Part shown: positions 27,338 to 36,005 of the stretch, piece by piece
How positions within the stretch are numbered: position 1 is the stretch's first letter
How the letters are laid out: each line of letters begins with the position of its first letter
DNA from: Eubacterium sp.
Lineage (GTDB): Bacteria; Bacillota; Clostridia; Lachnospirales; Lachnospiraceae
Reading direction: 5' to 3'
NCBI GenBank assembly: GCA_017614395.1
Contig: JAGABX010000059.1
Location: 1-64,000, forward strand
Length of the DNA: 64,000 nt
Notes under the pieces: generated by a model
The model's input: the letters and a program-made list of their open reading frames with translations, nothing else
Database searches by the model: none
What the model was told of the DNA's origin: nothing
Translations under genes and position numbers: made by a program

Positions 27338-29221
27338 ATGGAAGAGTTAAGGGAATACTTGAACAGCCTGTTTGACGGGGTGAAGGACACGCCGGATACC
27401 CTTCGCGCCAAGGCAGAACTCCTGCAAATGATGGAGGATAAATACGACGGTCTTATATCCGATGGCATGTCCGACGAGGCAGCCAGAAAAACCGTCATTG
27501 ACGAATTCGGAGATTTTGATGAGATAGCAAAGGAACTCGGAGTAGAGGAAATCATAACTGCACACGCTTCAATGTCTTCGGAACGTGCAGCCGGCAACAA
27601 TAACGTAGCTGCCGGAGGCGGCATAGGATACGGCTATACAGGTCCCGGTCAGCAGACCGCTACAGGTCAGGCAATGGGCGGTCCGAACAAACAGCAATTC
27701 GGTCCGGAAACAGAGGCCAACCGTCAAACCGGTGAATACGACACGAAATACAAGAGTAAATACAGACATTTTTACGCATGGAACTCCACGCACCTGAATA
27801 CCTACATATCATTCACTAAACGTCATGCATTCCTGGTTGCAGCCGCAGTGGCGCTGTGCATCCTGGCTCCATTTACTGCCAGTATGATTGACGAACTGTT
27901 TGATCATATATCAGCCGGAGATTTAGGAGGCGCCCTCAGCGGAATTGGTTTCTTCTCATGTATTGCCGTCGCAATTGCATTTTTCATCATGGCATCCCGC
28001 ATGACATCCCGCTACGGAGGCATCAACAAGGATGCAGTGGCTTTGGATATGAATGCCCAAGGGGATCTGAACCACACTATTGAAAAAATGGAAAGTGCGC
28101 GTACCGCACAGTTGGTTATCGGAATCATCCTGTGCGTACTGGCACCTGGTTCATCACCGTTATTCCAACTGTTACCCGGTGTTTTAGGCGATATGCTGAG
28201 TGCTTCAGTTCTACTGTTTGCTGCAGTCGGAGTTTTCTTCATCATCTACTCTACCAGCACAGGCAACCGGCTGAAGGAATTATCAAAGTCATTAAAAAAG
28301 TATGAAAAAAACCGCGGTAACATCCCGGAACAAACAGAGCCTTCTTCTGCAACTGCCAAGTGGGAGTACCAGCCGAAATTCGGGATGCCTATAGTTCTGA
28401 TAATTGTTATTGTAATCGTCTCCGCCATGATACTAAAAGTCGGAATAAGCATATTCATGGGGAAAGGCATATGGGGTGGCTCATTCTGGGGCATAACCTC
28501 CGGTAAGGATTATGACGGTGAGAACAAATTCCCGGCAAGCGGTCCCAAGTCAGTCAGTATTTCTCTCAGCTCAGGAGATGTCAGAGTTGAGCAGATAGAT
28601 GGTTCGGAAATCATATGCTCTTATCACGGCAAATTCTCCTCACGTCCGGAGATAGCATATAATTCCGGCAACAGTAAAATCACGATCAAACAGGAAAACT
28701 CATTCTCACTGTTTAACTGGGGAAAAAATGACGGTGTTGTTACAGTAAAGATTCCAAAAGGAACAAAACTGTCATATGATATCGATCTGTCCGCAGGTGA
28801 TACAAGCATAACAGGCGCAGATATAGACAGATTGATCGTAGACCAAAGCGCCGGTGATTTTACTATGAACGATACAACCGTAACCGGAAACACTGAGTTT
28901 GATATGTCAGCAGGAAACATTAACATCCACGGATCAAGTTTTGAAGGAAAGACCGAACTTGACATGTCCGCCGGAGATGCTGTTTTCGATAATTCCTCCG
29001 TAAAGGATTTGGTAGGCGATATGTCTGCCGGGGATTTCCGTTTTACCTTCGGAAATAAGGATGATGCGAAAAAATACACCTTCGAATTAGACACCTCCGC
29101 CGGTGATGTTTATTACATGGGATCAAATTTCGATGATGATGTGACAATAGCTGCAACCGACACCTCCGATCCTCATCGCATTGAACTGGACACCTCTGCG
29201 GGAGACATAAAAATCGAGTAG
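27338..29221 (+). CDS. HAAS (DUF1700-like) membrane protein with DUF4097 beta-helix domain
   Basis: The 627-residue protein has four parts. The HAAS/DUF1700-like helical domain (about 1-75) includes LRAKAELLQMMEDKYDGLI and ARKTVIDEFGDFDEIAKEL. A Gly/Gln/Asn-rich linker follows. Four or so membrane helices lie at about 165-390. The C-terminal DUF4097-type beta-solenoid (about 405-627) is built from repeats of an SAGD motif (for example LSAGDTSITGAD, MSAGDAVFDNSS). Such PadR-HAAS-DUF4097 sets are thought to sense the cell envelope. The ATG at 27338 has GGAGG 10 bases upstream. A TTG at 27332 overlapping the padR stop is an alternative start. The solenoid is probably extracytoplasmic. Confidence 0.85.
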   Translation: MEELREYLNSLFDGVKDTPDTLRAKAELLQMMEDKYDGLISDGMSDEAARKTVIDEFGDFDEIAKELGVEEIITAHASMSSERAAGNNNVAAGGGIGYGYTGPGQQTATGQAMGGPNKQQFGPETEANRQTGEYDTKYKSKYRHFYAWNSTHLNTYISFTKRHAFLVAAAVALCILAPFTASMIDELFDHISAGDLGGALSGIGFFSCIAVAIAFFIMASRMTSRYGGINKDAVALDMNAQGDLNHTIEKMESARTAQLVIGIILCVLAPGSSPLFQLLPGVLGDMLSASVLLFAAVGVFFIIYSTSTGNRLKELSKSLKKYEKNRGNIPEQTEPSSATAKWEYQPKFGMPIVLIIVIVIVSAMILKVGISIFMGKGIWGGSFWGITSGKDYDGENKFPASGPKSVSISLSSGDVRVEQIDGSEIICSYHGKFSSRPEIAYNSGNSKITIKQENSFSLFNWGKNDGVVTVKIPKGTKLSYDIDLSAGDTSITGADIDRLIVDQSAGDFTMNDTTVTGNTEFDMSAGNINIHGSSFEGKTELDMSAGDAVFDNSSVKDLVGDMSAGDFRFTFGNKDDAKKYTFELDTSAGDVYYMGSNFDDDVTIAATDTSDPHRIELDTSAGDIKIE

Positions 29222-29260
29222 ATGACCCCAGTTTCTCTACTCCCCCGTGATATAAAAAGG

Positions 29261-29300
29261 CCGGGCTGAAGGCGTTATCCTTCAGCCCGGTTTTATTTTT
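29261..29300. terminator. Bidirectional intrinsic terminator
   Basis: CCGGGCTGAAGG (29261-29272) pairs perfectly with CCTTCAGCCCGG (29279-29290) across a 6-base loop. T-rich tracts flank it on both strands. It lies between the convergent DUF4097 gene and pyrD and should stop both. Confidence 0.93.
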
Positions 29301-29356
29301 CTGATAATACAAATTACATTCACCACATTTCCACTGACAGTATTATAATTCCTATA

Positions 29357-30277
29357 CTACCCGACACATCCGATTATCTCGGTAATGGAATTCAGTCCTT
29401 CAGCATTCGCATATGCCTCCAACCCGTCTATTATCTCCGCAGTAATTGTGGGATGATAAAAATTCGCTGTTCCCACAGCCACCATCGTAGCGCCCGCCAT
29501 CATGAGTTCCAACGCATCGTCTGTTGACTGCACTCCCCCCATTCCGATAATCGGGATTTTAACCGCATGAGCTACCTGATAGACCATTCTGACAGCTATC
29601 GGATGTATGGCAGGACCTGACATACCACCGGTCTGATTTGCGAGAGCAAATGCTTTTTTCCTGACATCAATCTTCATTCCGGTCAATGTGTTTATGAGGG
29701 AAACTCCGTCCGCTCCCCCTGCCTCCACCGCGAGAGCCATCTCCGTAATATCCGTAACATTTGGTGACAGCTTCATAACAACAGGCTGAGCTGCGATTTT
29801 TTTTACTGCCCTGGTAATCGATTCAGCCATATCAGGCTTTTGTCCGAAAGCGATTCCTCCCTGTTTTACGTTTGGACATGATATATTGATTTCCAGCATA
29901 TCGACTGCCGAACTGACATCCTTCTCAGCCAGCCGTTCAACCACCCTTAAGTATTCCTCCTCGGAATGACCGCATACATTAACGATCACCCGGGATCCTT
30001 TTTCTTTTAAAAAAGGCAAATCCCGTTTTACGAACGTGTCGATACCGGGATTCTGCAATCCTATCGCGTTTAGCATACCTGCATTTGTTTCAACAACACG
30101 TGGAGTGGGATTTCCTTCCCATGGCTTATCGGCAACCCCCTTGGTCGTTACAGCGCCCAATTCCTCAATATCTACAAACTCACTGTATTCCATCCCGGAG
30201 CCAAAAGTCCCCGAGGCTGTCGTAATCGGATTCTCAAATTCTATTCCTGCAAAATTCACCTTCAATAGCCGACTCAT
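29357..30277 (-). CDS. pyrD: Dihydroorotate dehydrogenase B, catalytic subunit
   Basis: The 306-residue class 1B PyrD oxidises dihydroorotate to orotate with FMN. Signature segments are TASGTFGSGMEYSEF, LEINISCPNVKQGG (catalytic Cys), VMKLSPNVTDI, GGADGVSLINT and IIGMGGVQSTDDALE. Class 1B enzymes pass electrons to NAD+ through PyrK, whose gene lies 26 bp upstream. The operon order is Nudix-pyrF-pyrK-pyrD, with pyrD last and a bidirectional terminator about 55 bp beyond its stop. Confidence 0.96.
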   Translation of the reverse strand: MSRLLKVNFAGIEFENPITTASGTFGSGMEYSEFVDIEELGAVTTKGVADKPWEGNPTPRVVETNAGMLNAIGLQNPGIDTFVKRDLPFLKEKGSRVIVNVCGHSEEEYLRVVERLAEKDVSSAVDMLEINISCPNVKQGGIAFGQKPDMAESITRAVKKIAAQPVVMKLSPNVTDITEMALAVEAGGADGVSLINTLTGMKIDVRKKAFALANQTGGMSGPAIHPIAVRMVYQVAHAVKIPIIGMGGVQSTDDALELMMAGATMVAVGTANFYHPTITAEIIDGLEAYANAEGLNSITEIIGCVG

Positions 30278-30303
30278 ATCCTTTACCTCTCCTCAGTCTA
30301 AAA

Positions 30304-31113
30304 TCACAGTGTTACATACTCTGCCGGGAATACAGGACCATCCTTGCAAACTCTGGCGTTGTTCACCTGCGAATGATCATCCTTATCCGTCGTTTTGCAT
30401 ACACATCCCAAACATGCGCCTATCCCGCAGGCCATCCTCTCCTCTAACGATATCCAGGCCGGAATGCCATTCTCCTCCGACCATGCTTTTACTCCACGCA
30501 ACATCGGCATAGGACCACAGGCATATATAACATCCCCACTGACATCATGCTCATTCATAGCATCAATCACTGTTCCATGAGTTCCTCTGCTGCCGTCATC
30601 TGTTGCTATGATTAAATTGTCTGCCATTTTATATAAATCATCAGACAAAAAAGTATGGTGATCCCTGTAACCCAATACGGCAGTAATTCGGCAGTCTTTT
30701 CCTTTCGGAACACCTTCATGTATTGTATTTGCCACTGATAACATCGGCGGAATTCCAATTCCTCCACCGATTAATATAATATTTCTACGATTATCATCAA
30801 TATTTTCCACTAAAGGAAATCCATTGCCGAGCGGTCCCATAACACGGATCTTATTGCCGGGTTTCATCATCGAGAACTCAGCCGTACCGAATCCCACAAC
30901 CCGGTAAACCAATCTCAACTGACCTTCCGCAGCATCAATCTCACAAATACTGATCGGACGTGGTAGTAAATGCCCCCCGTCATGCGAGTAAAGCGAGACA
31001 AATTGTCCCGCTTTTGCTTTATTCGCTATATCCGTCTCCAACCGAAGCGAGAACACATCCGGTGCTAAACGCTCTGTTTCCAAAACAACACAGTCGTTCA
31101 ATGCTTTTTTCAT
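30304..31113 (-). CDS. pyrK: Dihydroorotate dehydrogenase B, electron transfer subunit
   Basis: PyrK (269 residues) binds FAD and a [2Fe-2S] cluster and links PyrD to NAD+. The FAD-binding segment LLPRPISICEID, the NAD-binding IILIGGGIGIPPML and the cluster-binding Cys set MACGIGACLGCVCKT near the C terminus are all present, with a fourth Cys in ARVCKDGPVF. It is translated from a weak upstream ribosome binding site, 49 bp after pyrF and 26 bp before pyrD. The gene order fits one pyrimidine operon. Confidence 0.96.
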   Translation of the reverse strand: MKKALNDCVVLETERLAPDVFSLRLETDIANKAKAGQFVSLYSHDGGHLLPRPISICEIDAAEGQLRLVYRVVGFGTAEFSMMKPGNKIRVMGPLGNGFPLVENIDDNRRNIILIGGGIGIPPMLSVANTIHEGVPKGKDCRITAVLGYRDHHTFLSDDLYKMADNLIIATDDGSRGTHGTVIDAMNEHDVSGDVIYACGPMPMLRGVKAWSEENGIPAWISLEERMACGIGACLGCVCKTTDKDDHSQVNNARVCKDGPVFPAEYVTL

Positions 31114-31162
31114 GATTTTATCCTCTAAAAAATCTGAACCAATGTCATCACATATTAACTGA

Positions 31163-32134
31163 CTAAAAAATAGAATTTATGTCATCACGCATATCTAATA
31201 CCGCCTGCCTGGAGGCTTCATCAAAATGCTCCTCTCCGAATTCTTTATACGCATTCTGCTGATATGCACAGATTATCCCTCGAGATGAATTAACAATCGC
31301 TCCCAAACCGTCTTTATTAAAATACGGGCGTAACGATGCTGCGGTTCCGCCCTGCGCACCGTAGCCCGGCACGAGGATATATGCATGTGGCATGAGTTTT
31401 CGGAGCGCGGCTCCCATTGCCGGATATGTTGCCCCCACAACAGCGCCGACCTCAGAATAATCACCGTCCATGCAGTCAGCTCCCCACTCATTTACTTTTT
31501 CTGCTACCAACTCATACAGAGGCTTTCCGGACCTGATCAATTCCTCAGCTGAAACATCCTCTCTGTCAGCCTGTTCTTCATCCAACAATACTCTGTCCTG
31601 AAATTCTCCTGATGACGGATTTGATGTTTTTACAAGGACAAATATACTCCTGTCCTTTTCCTTGCATACATCAACAAAGGGCTTGATTCCGTCAGTACCC
31701 AGATACGGATTTACGGTTATCATGTCCTCGTGGAATCCTCTCAGTTCCGTGCGTCCTATCATGATTGAGCCGAGGTGGCCGTTCGCGTATGCTGCCGATG
31801 ACGTTCCGATATCATTTCTTTTAACATCTCCGATTACGATCAAACCTTTTTGTTTGCAGTATCTGACTGTTTTATCATAAGCAATTATTCCCGGAACGCC
31901 GAACTGTTCATACATGGCTATCTGCGGCTTTACAGCAGGAATCAAATCAAATATCTTGTCAACTATTGCCTTGTTGAATTGCCATATAGCCTCTCCTGCA
32001 GCATCCAGGGTTTCCTCATAACGAGCCATGGCATCCTCCATAACAGCCTTCGGCACATATGAGATCATAGGATCGAGACCGACAACTATCGGAGCCTTTT
32101 TCTCCTGAATCTTTTTAATAAGCTGTGAAATCAT
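31163..32134 (-). CDS. pyrF: Orotidine 5'-phosphate decarboxylase
   Basis: PyrF (323 residues) decarboxylates OMP to UMP. It belongs to the longer type 2 family: VVGLDP near the start, the catalytic IGDVKRNDIGTSS segment (Lys and Asp), and VGATYPAMGAALRK and LVPGYGAQGGT toward the end. An acidic stretch (LDEEQADREDVSAEE) lies in the middle. The Nudix gene ends 17 bp upstream, so the two are probably cotranscribed. Confidence 0.95.
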   Translation of the reverse strand: MISQLIKKIQEKKAPIVVGLDPMISYVPKAVMEDAMARYEETLDAAGEAIWQFNKAIVDKIFDLIPAVKPQIAMYEQFGVPGIIAYDKTVRYCKQKGLIVIGDVKRNDIGTSSAAYANGHLGSIMIGRTELRGFHEDMITVNPYLGTDGIKPFVDVCKEKDRSIFVLVKTSNPSSGEFQDRVLLDEEQADREDVSAEELIRSGKPLYELVAEKVNEWGADCMDGDYSEVGAVVGATYPAMGAALRKLMPHAYILVPGYGAQGGTAASLRPYFNKDGLGAIVNSSRGIICAYQQNAYKEFGEEHFDEASRQAVLDMRDDINSIF

Positions 32135-32151
32135 ATTCCCTTCCCCCTCTG

Positions 32152-32613
32152 TTATTCAATATCCATCGGATCAATAAAAAGATCCAGATCGCCGAAATCA
32201 TCTAAGCCGAAATCCTCAATAAAGCCACAATTTCTGATATCCTCGACCACATGGTTATTTGTTATGACATGCGGAATTTCATCCTTGGTAACCCATCGGC
32301 AATCATGCAGATCCTCGGATAAAACCGTCTCCGGAGACAGTGTATCACATAAAAAGGCAATGCCGCAGGTACATACCTCCCCGGCCGTGAAGCCCCAGGT
32401 ATAGAGTGGTTTTACAACCTCGACATTCAATCCGACACGCTCATTAACAACACGGCATACCGCCGCCTCGGGAGTCTCTCCGAAATCCAAAACTCCGTCA
32501 ATGAACTCCCATTGATAAGGATCAAAAATCCGGTCATCATACCAACGTTCCACCGCAAGATACGTGTCCTGATAACGGACAACTCCCTTAACCAAGAATC
32601 TGAATTTTTCCAT
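32152..32613 (-). CDS. Nudix-fold protein with degenerate Nudix box, first gene of the pyr operon
   Basis: The 153-residue protein has the Nudix fold outline with the box starting at Gly40 and Glu46 (GVLDFGE). The usual RExxEE is RVVNER at 54-59: Glu55 is replaced by Val and Glu59 by Arg, leaving Glu58 as the only one of the three. Metal-dependent hydrolysis would be impaired. It may be a binding or regulatory protein, or use other residues. AGGAGG lies about 8 bases before the ATG. Seventeen base pairs separate it from pyrF. The C terminus is very acidic. Confidence 0.8.
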   Translation of the reverse strand: MEKFRFLVKGVVRYQDTYLAVERWYDDRIFDPYQWEFIDGVLDFGETPEAAVCRVVNERVGLNVEVVKPLYTWGFTAGEVCTCGIAFLCDTLSPETVLSEDLHDCRWVTKDEIPHVITNNHVVEDIRNCGFIEDFGLDDFGDLDLFIDPMDIE

Positions 32614-32727
32614 ACAGTCATCCTCCTAGCACACCGAATAATAATTAATCGTCATATTCCTACCTGTAAATCCGCAAAACATCATCCACGAGAGTTGCCA
32701 TAGCCCGCCATCGTCCGGTGACATAAC

Positions 32728-33813
32728 TTATTTTGCGTTCAGCAATCCCTTTGCCTTGAGAAGTTCAGCCATCAGTACCGCTCCGCCCGCTGCGCCGCGA
32801 ACGGTATTATGCGACAACCCGACAAATTTCCAATCAAAGTAATTATCCTCACGAAGCCGCCCGATAGTAATTCCATACCCGTTTTCATAGTCAACATCCA
32901 GTGAAACCTGAGGTCTGTCATCCTCCTCCATGTATCTGATAAACTGTTTCGGAGCGCTTGGAAGATTTAATTTTTGCGGCTCACCGGAGAAATTCTCCAT
33001 AGCCTCGATCAGTTCCTCTTTAGTTGCCTTGTTTTTCAGATTAACAAATGCCGCTGCCGTATGTCCGTTCAGCACGGGTACACGAATACACTGGCTGGTA
33101 ATAACCGGTCCGTCTGCCGGAACGATCTCACCATTCTCAACATGTCCCCAAACTCGCAGTGGCTCTTTCTCGCTTTTTTCCTCCTCACCGCCGATATACG
33201 GAATGATATTGTGCTCCATCTCCGGCCAGTCCCTGAAGGTTTTGCCTGCGCCCGAAATGGCCTGGTATGTAGACACAACTGCTACCGTCGGCTCCCATTT
33301 TTTCCATGCAGTGAGTACCGGAGTATAACTCTGTATTGAGCAGTTCGGTTTCACGCAAATAAATCCTCTGGAAGTACCGAGTCGCTGTTTCTGGTGATCG
33401 ATCACTGCGAGGTGTTCAGGATTGATCTCGGGAATGATCATCGGTACATCAGGAGTCCAACGATGCGCGCTGTTGTTGGAAACAACGGGGGTTTCAGCCT
33501 TCGCATAGTCCTCTTCTATTTTTTTGATCTCATCTTTGGTCATGTCGACCGCGCTGAAACAGAAATCAACTACCGAAGCTACCGCCTCTACCTCGTTGAC
33601 ATTTTTTACTATTATTTTCTTTACAGCCTCCGGCATCGGCGTATCCATCTTCCACCTGTCGCCGACCGCCTCCTCATAGGTTTTACTTGCTGAACGCGGA
33701 CTGGCCGCAATCGCTGCAACCTCAAACCAGGGATGGTTCTCAAGCAGGGAAATAAACCGCTGCCCGACCATGCCGGTTCCTCCTAATATTGCTGCTTTTA
33801 ATTTCTCACTCAT
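32728..33813 (-). CDS. asd: Aspartate-semialdehyde dehydrogenase
   Basis: Asd (361 residues) reduces aspartyl phosphate to aspartate semialdehyde with NADPH, feeding lysine/DAP, threonine and methionine synthesis. ILGGTGMVGQRFI is the nucleotide-binding motif, KPNCSIQSYTP holds the catalytic Cys, and SGAGKTF and SHNTVRGAAGG follow. Length and motifs match the archaeal/fungal-type Asd subgroup (TIGR00978) rather than the E. coli type. The ATG at 33813 is preceded by AAGGAG. A GTG 9 bases upstream overlaps that box. The gene is 15 bp after purH. Confidence 0.93.
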   Translation of the reverse strand: MSEKLKAAILGGTGMVGQRFISLLENHPWFEVAAIAASPRSASKTYEEAVGDRWKMDTPMPEAVKKIIVKNVNEVEAVASVVDFCFSAVDMTKDEIKKIEEDYAKAETPVVSNNSAHRWTPDVPMIIPEINPEHLAVIDHQKQRLGTSRGFICVKPNCSIQSYTPVLTAWKKWEPTVAVVSTYQAISGAGKTFRDWPEMEHNIIPYIGGEEEKSEKEPLRVWGHVENGEIVPADGPVITSQCIRVPVLNGHTAAAFVNLKNKATKEELIEAMENFSGEPQKLNLPSAPKQFIRYMEEDDRPQVSLDVDYENGYGITIGRLREDNYFDWKFVGLSHNTVRGAAGGAVLMAELLKAKGLLNAK

Positions 33814-33828
33814 TTTTCTCACTCCTTT

Positions 33829-35010
33829 TTAGTGGTGAAATAATCTAATCCCGGTAAAGCTCATGACGATATCGTGCTTGTCACAGGCATCGATAACCTC
33901 CTGGTCACGAATAGAGCCACCTGGCTGTGCTATGTATTTTACTCCCGAACGGAACGCCCTCTCAACATTGTCGCTAAACGGGAAAAACGCATCCGAACCA
34001 CATACAACATCCTTTGCATATTCACGTATCCATGCCTGTTTGGCCGCCTCCTCAAAAACAGGAGGCTTCTCTGTGAATACTTTTTCCCATTCTCCATCCG
34101 CCAGCACATCCATGTAATCTGCGCCGATATACAGGTCAATCGCATTGTCGCGGTTCGCACGCTTGATCTCCTCCTTGAACGGAAGATTCAACACCTGCGG
34201 AGACTGACGCAGCAACCAGTTATCAGCTTTCTGTCCGGCAAGTCTCGTGCAGTGAATACGTGACTGCTGTCCGGCTCCGACACCGATTGCCTGACCGCCT
34301 TTGACAAAACATACTGAATTTGATTGTGTGTATTTCAGTGTGATCATCGCTACTGACATATCGATTCGCGCACTATCCGGCAGGTCTTTGTTTTTAGTGA
34401 CAATATTATTGAAAAAGTCCTTATCGATGTTTAGTTCATTACGCCCCTGCTCAAATGTGATGCCAAACACCTCCTTGTGTTCAATCTGAGGAGGAACAAA
34501 ATCCGGATCCATCTCAATTATTGCATATGCGCCTTTTTTCTTTTCCTTGAGCATTTCCAGCGCTTCCGGCTCATATCCGGGAGCAATGATACCATCGGAA
34601 AACTCACGCTTGATAATCTGCGCCGCCGATACATCGCACACATCCGACAATGCAATAAAATCACCGTAGGACGACATTCTGTCAGCGCCCCTTGCACGGG
34701 CATATGCAGCTGCGAGCGGAGATAATTCTCCTAAATCATCAACCCAATAAATCTTTGCCTCAACCTCAGAAAGTGGCAGACCTACCGCCGCACCGGCCGG
34801 TGACACATGCTTGAACGATGTCGCTGCCGGCAATCCTGTTGCTTTTTTTAATTCCGATACTAATTGCCAACCGTTCAACGCATCCAGAAAATTGATGTAG
34901 CCCGGTTTTCCATTCAGGATTTTTACCGGTAATTCACCACCATCCTGCGCATAGATTTTTGATGGTTTCTGGTTCGGGTTGCATCCGTATTTTAATTCTA
35001 ATTCTTTCAT
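33829..35010 (-). CDS. purH: AICAR transformylase (PurH C-terminal-type, without cyclohydrolase domain)
   Basis: The 393-residue protein matches only the transformylase half of PurH. It formylates AICAR with 10-formyl-THF to give FAICAR. Motifs include LKYGCNPNQKPSKI, SFKHVSPAGAA, the catalytic-region KYTQSNSVCFVKGGQ, and QQSRIHCTRLAG. The N-terminal MGS-like IMP cyclohydrolase domain of bifunctional PurH is absent. The cyclohydrolase step is supplied by the adjacent upstream gene of the PurO type. The ATG at 35010 has GGGAGG 8 bases before it. The in-frame TTG further up overlaps that box. Confidence 0.94.
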   Translation of the reverse strand: MKELELKYGCNPNQKPSKIYAQDGGELPVKILNGKPGYINFLDALNGWQLVSELKKATGLPAATSFKHVSPAGAAVGLPLSEVEAKIYWVDDLGELSPLAAAYARARGADRMSSYGDFIALSDVCDVSAAQIIKREFSDGIIAPGYEPEALEMLKEKKKGAYAIIEMDPDFVPPQIEHKEVFGITFEQGRNELNIDKDFFNNIVTKNKDLPDSARIDMSVAMITLKYTQSNSVCFVKGGQAIGVGAGQQSRIHCTRLAGQKADNWLLRQSPQVLNLPFKEEIKRANRDNAIDLYIGADYMDVLADGEWEKVFTEKPPVFEEAAKQAWIREYAKDVVCGSDAFFPFSDNVERAFRSGVKYIAQPGGSIRDQEVIDACDKHDIVMSFTGIRLFHH

Positions 35011-35074
35011 ATAAAATCCTCCCTTATTCAACTCTGTTTTGCAGTGTTCTATCTATTCCCACAATACAGTGTCT

Positions 35075-35782
35075 TCACTGATTTTTATTAACGATTCGCG
35101 TATCATATTTACCTGTATTAATGTCTATAAATCGAACAAACAATGAGACTTTATTCTCCTGATTTAAACTGTTCCAGATCATCTCCGTATAGGCATCTAT
35201 GTCATCCATAACATCCACCGGTGTAGGATCACCCTGATAACTAGGAAGTGGATTTCCGTCACCCATGTATGTGTGGATAAAATATCCCTCACCTGCGGGC
35301 GGATTCTCATAATGATATGTGAACCGGTCACATCCGGAAGGATCTCCGTTATGGCTTTTTAATATCGACATGGCGAAATCAAAACTGCCGCGATTCACAC
35401 GCATTATTCCGGAAATACGAGGAGTATAATTCGGTGCGTCAGGCTCGAACTCACGCAGCTTCAACGCCTGTTCAAAACTCCATCCCTTTTCCATATAATC
35501 ATAAATCGTATCGGTCTGATCACCGTTCGTCACGATAGTATCAATACCGCGAACGCGCACCGGCGCATAAATGATCAGGCTCGGATCCTCAACCTTTGAC
35601 TCATCATAGGCCTGTGTCCTGATCCCCTCACCATCCTCTGCGAACACACGGTTCCGGCTGTTCTCACTGCGTCCCATGATAAAATACGCAGTTACCGCTT
35701 TCGTTCCGTCCGGAGTCTTCCCAATAACGATTCCCCGCCCCGGATAACTGTTACCTTTTAATTCCTGTTCCAGTGATTTCAT
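35075..35782 (-). CDS. purO: IMP cyclohydrolase, archaeal (PurO) type
   Basis: The 235-residue protein resembles PurO (Pfam IMP_cyclohyd), which closes FAICAR to IMP and was first found in archaea. Characteristic segments are NSYPGRGIVIG, AYFIMGRSENSRNRVF, a NYTPRISG segment, and YPGD-like loops in PSYQGDPTP. It lies 64 bp upstream of the domain-truncated purH, so the two genes replace bifunctional PurH. The ATG at 35782 follows GGGAGG by 9 bases. A GTG two codons earlier is too close to that box. Upstream lies the second palindromic element and then thrS. Confidence 0.9.
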   Translation of the reverse strand: MKSLEQELKGNSYPGRGIVIGKTPDGTKAVTAYFIMGRSENSRNRVFAEDGEGIRTQAYDESKVEDPSLIIYAPVRVRGIDTIVTNGDQTDTIYDYMEKGWSFEQALKLREFEPDAPNYTPRISGIMRVNRGSFDFAMSILKSHNGDPSGCDRFTYHYENPPAGEGYFIHTYMGDGNPLPSYQGDPTPVDVMDDIDAYTEMIWNSLNQENKVSLFVRFIDINTGKYDTRIVNKNQ

Positions 35783-35862
35783 TAACACTATCCTCCCGTA
35801 CCATTAATTCTTACTAACACTCAAGATTCTAATGAAACTAATCCTCTTGAATAGTATCTGCA

Positions 35863-35997
35863 GCGAATGCGATATGTGTGTTTCGGCGAGGGAACTTTTT
35901 TAACGCCGGTGCGTAGGCGAGGTTCTTTCGAGCCATGCACCGCTGCGTTAAAAACAGGTGAAAACGTAGTCCCGAGCGAAATACACTACCATTTCGC
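35863..35997. repeat. Palindromic element 2 (imperfect arms, conserved core)
   Basis: Arms at 35863-35885 and 35977-35997 pair imperfectly. The inner arms AACGCCGGTGC (35902-35912) and GCACCGCTGCGTT (35937-35949) pair with a 2-base bulge, and GGGA/TCCC pairs in between. The core shares GAGGG, CGAGGTTC and GTGAAAACGTAGTCCCGAGCGA (35958-35979, given here in part as GTGAA..ACGT) with element 1 at 21761-21867. It ends 8 bp from the thrS stop. There is no ORF inside. Confidence 0.65.
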
Positions 35998-36005
35998 GGA
36001 TGTTA

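Noticed and set aside
32614..32727. A promoter for the pyr operon between asd and the Nudix gene
   Set aside because: A TTTACA-like -35 is present but the -10 at 17 bp (TAATTA) is poor. Too weak to call.
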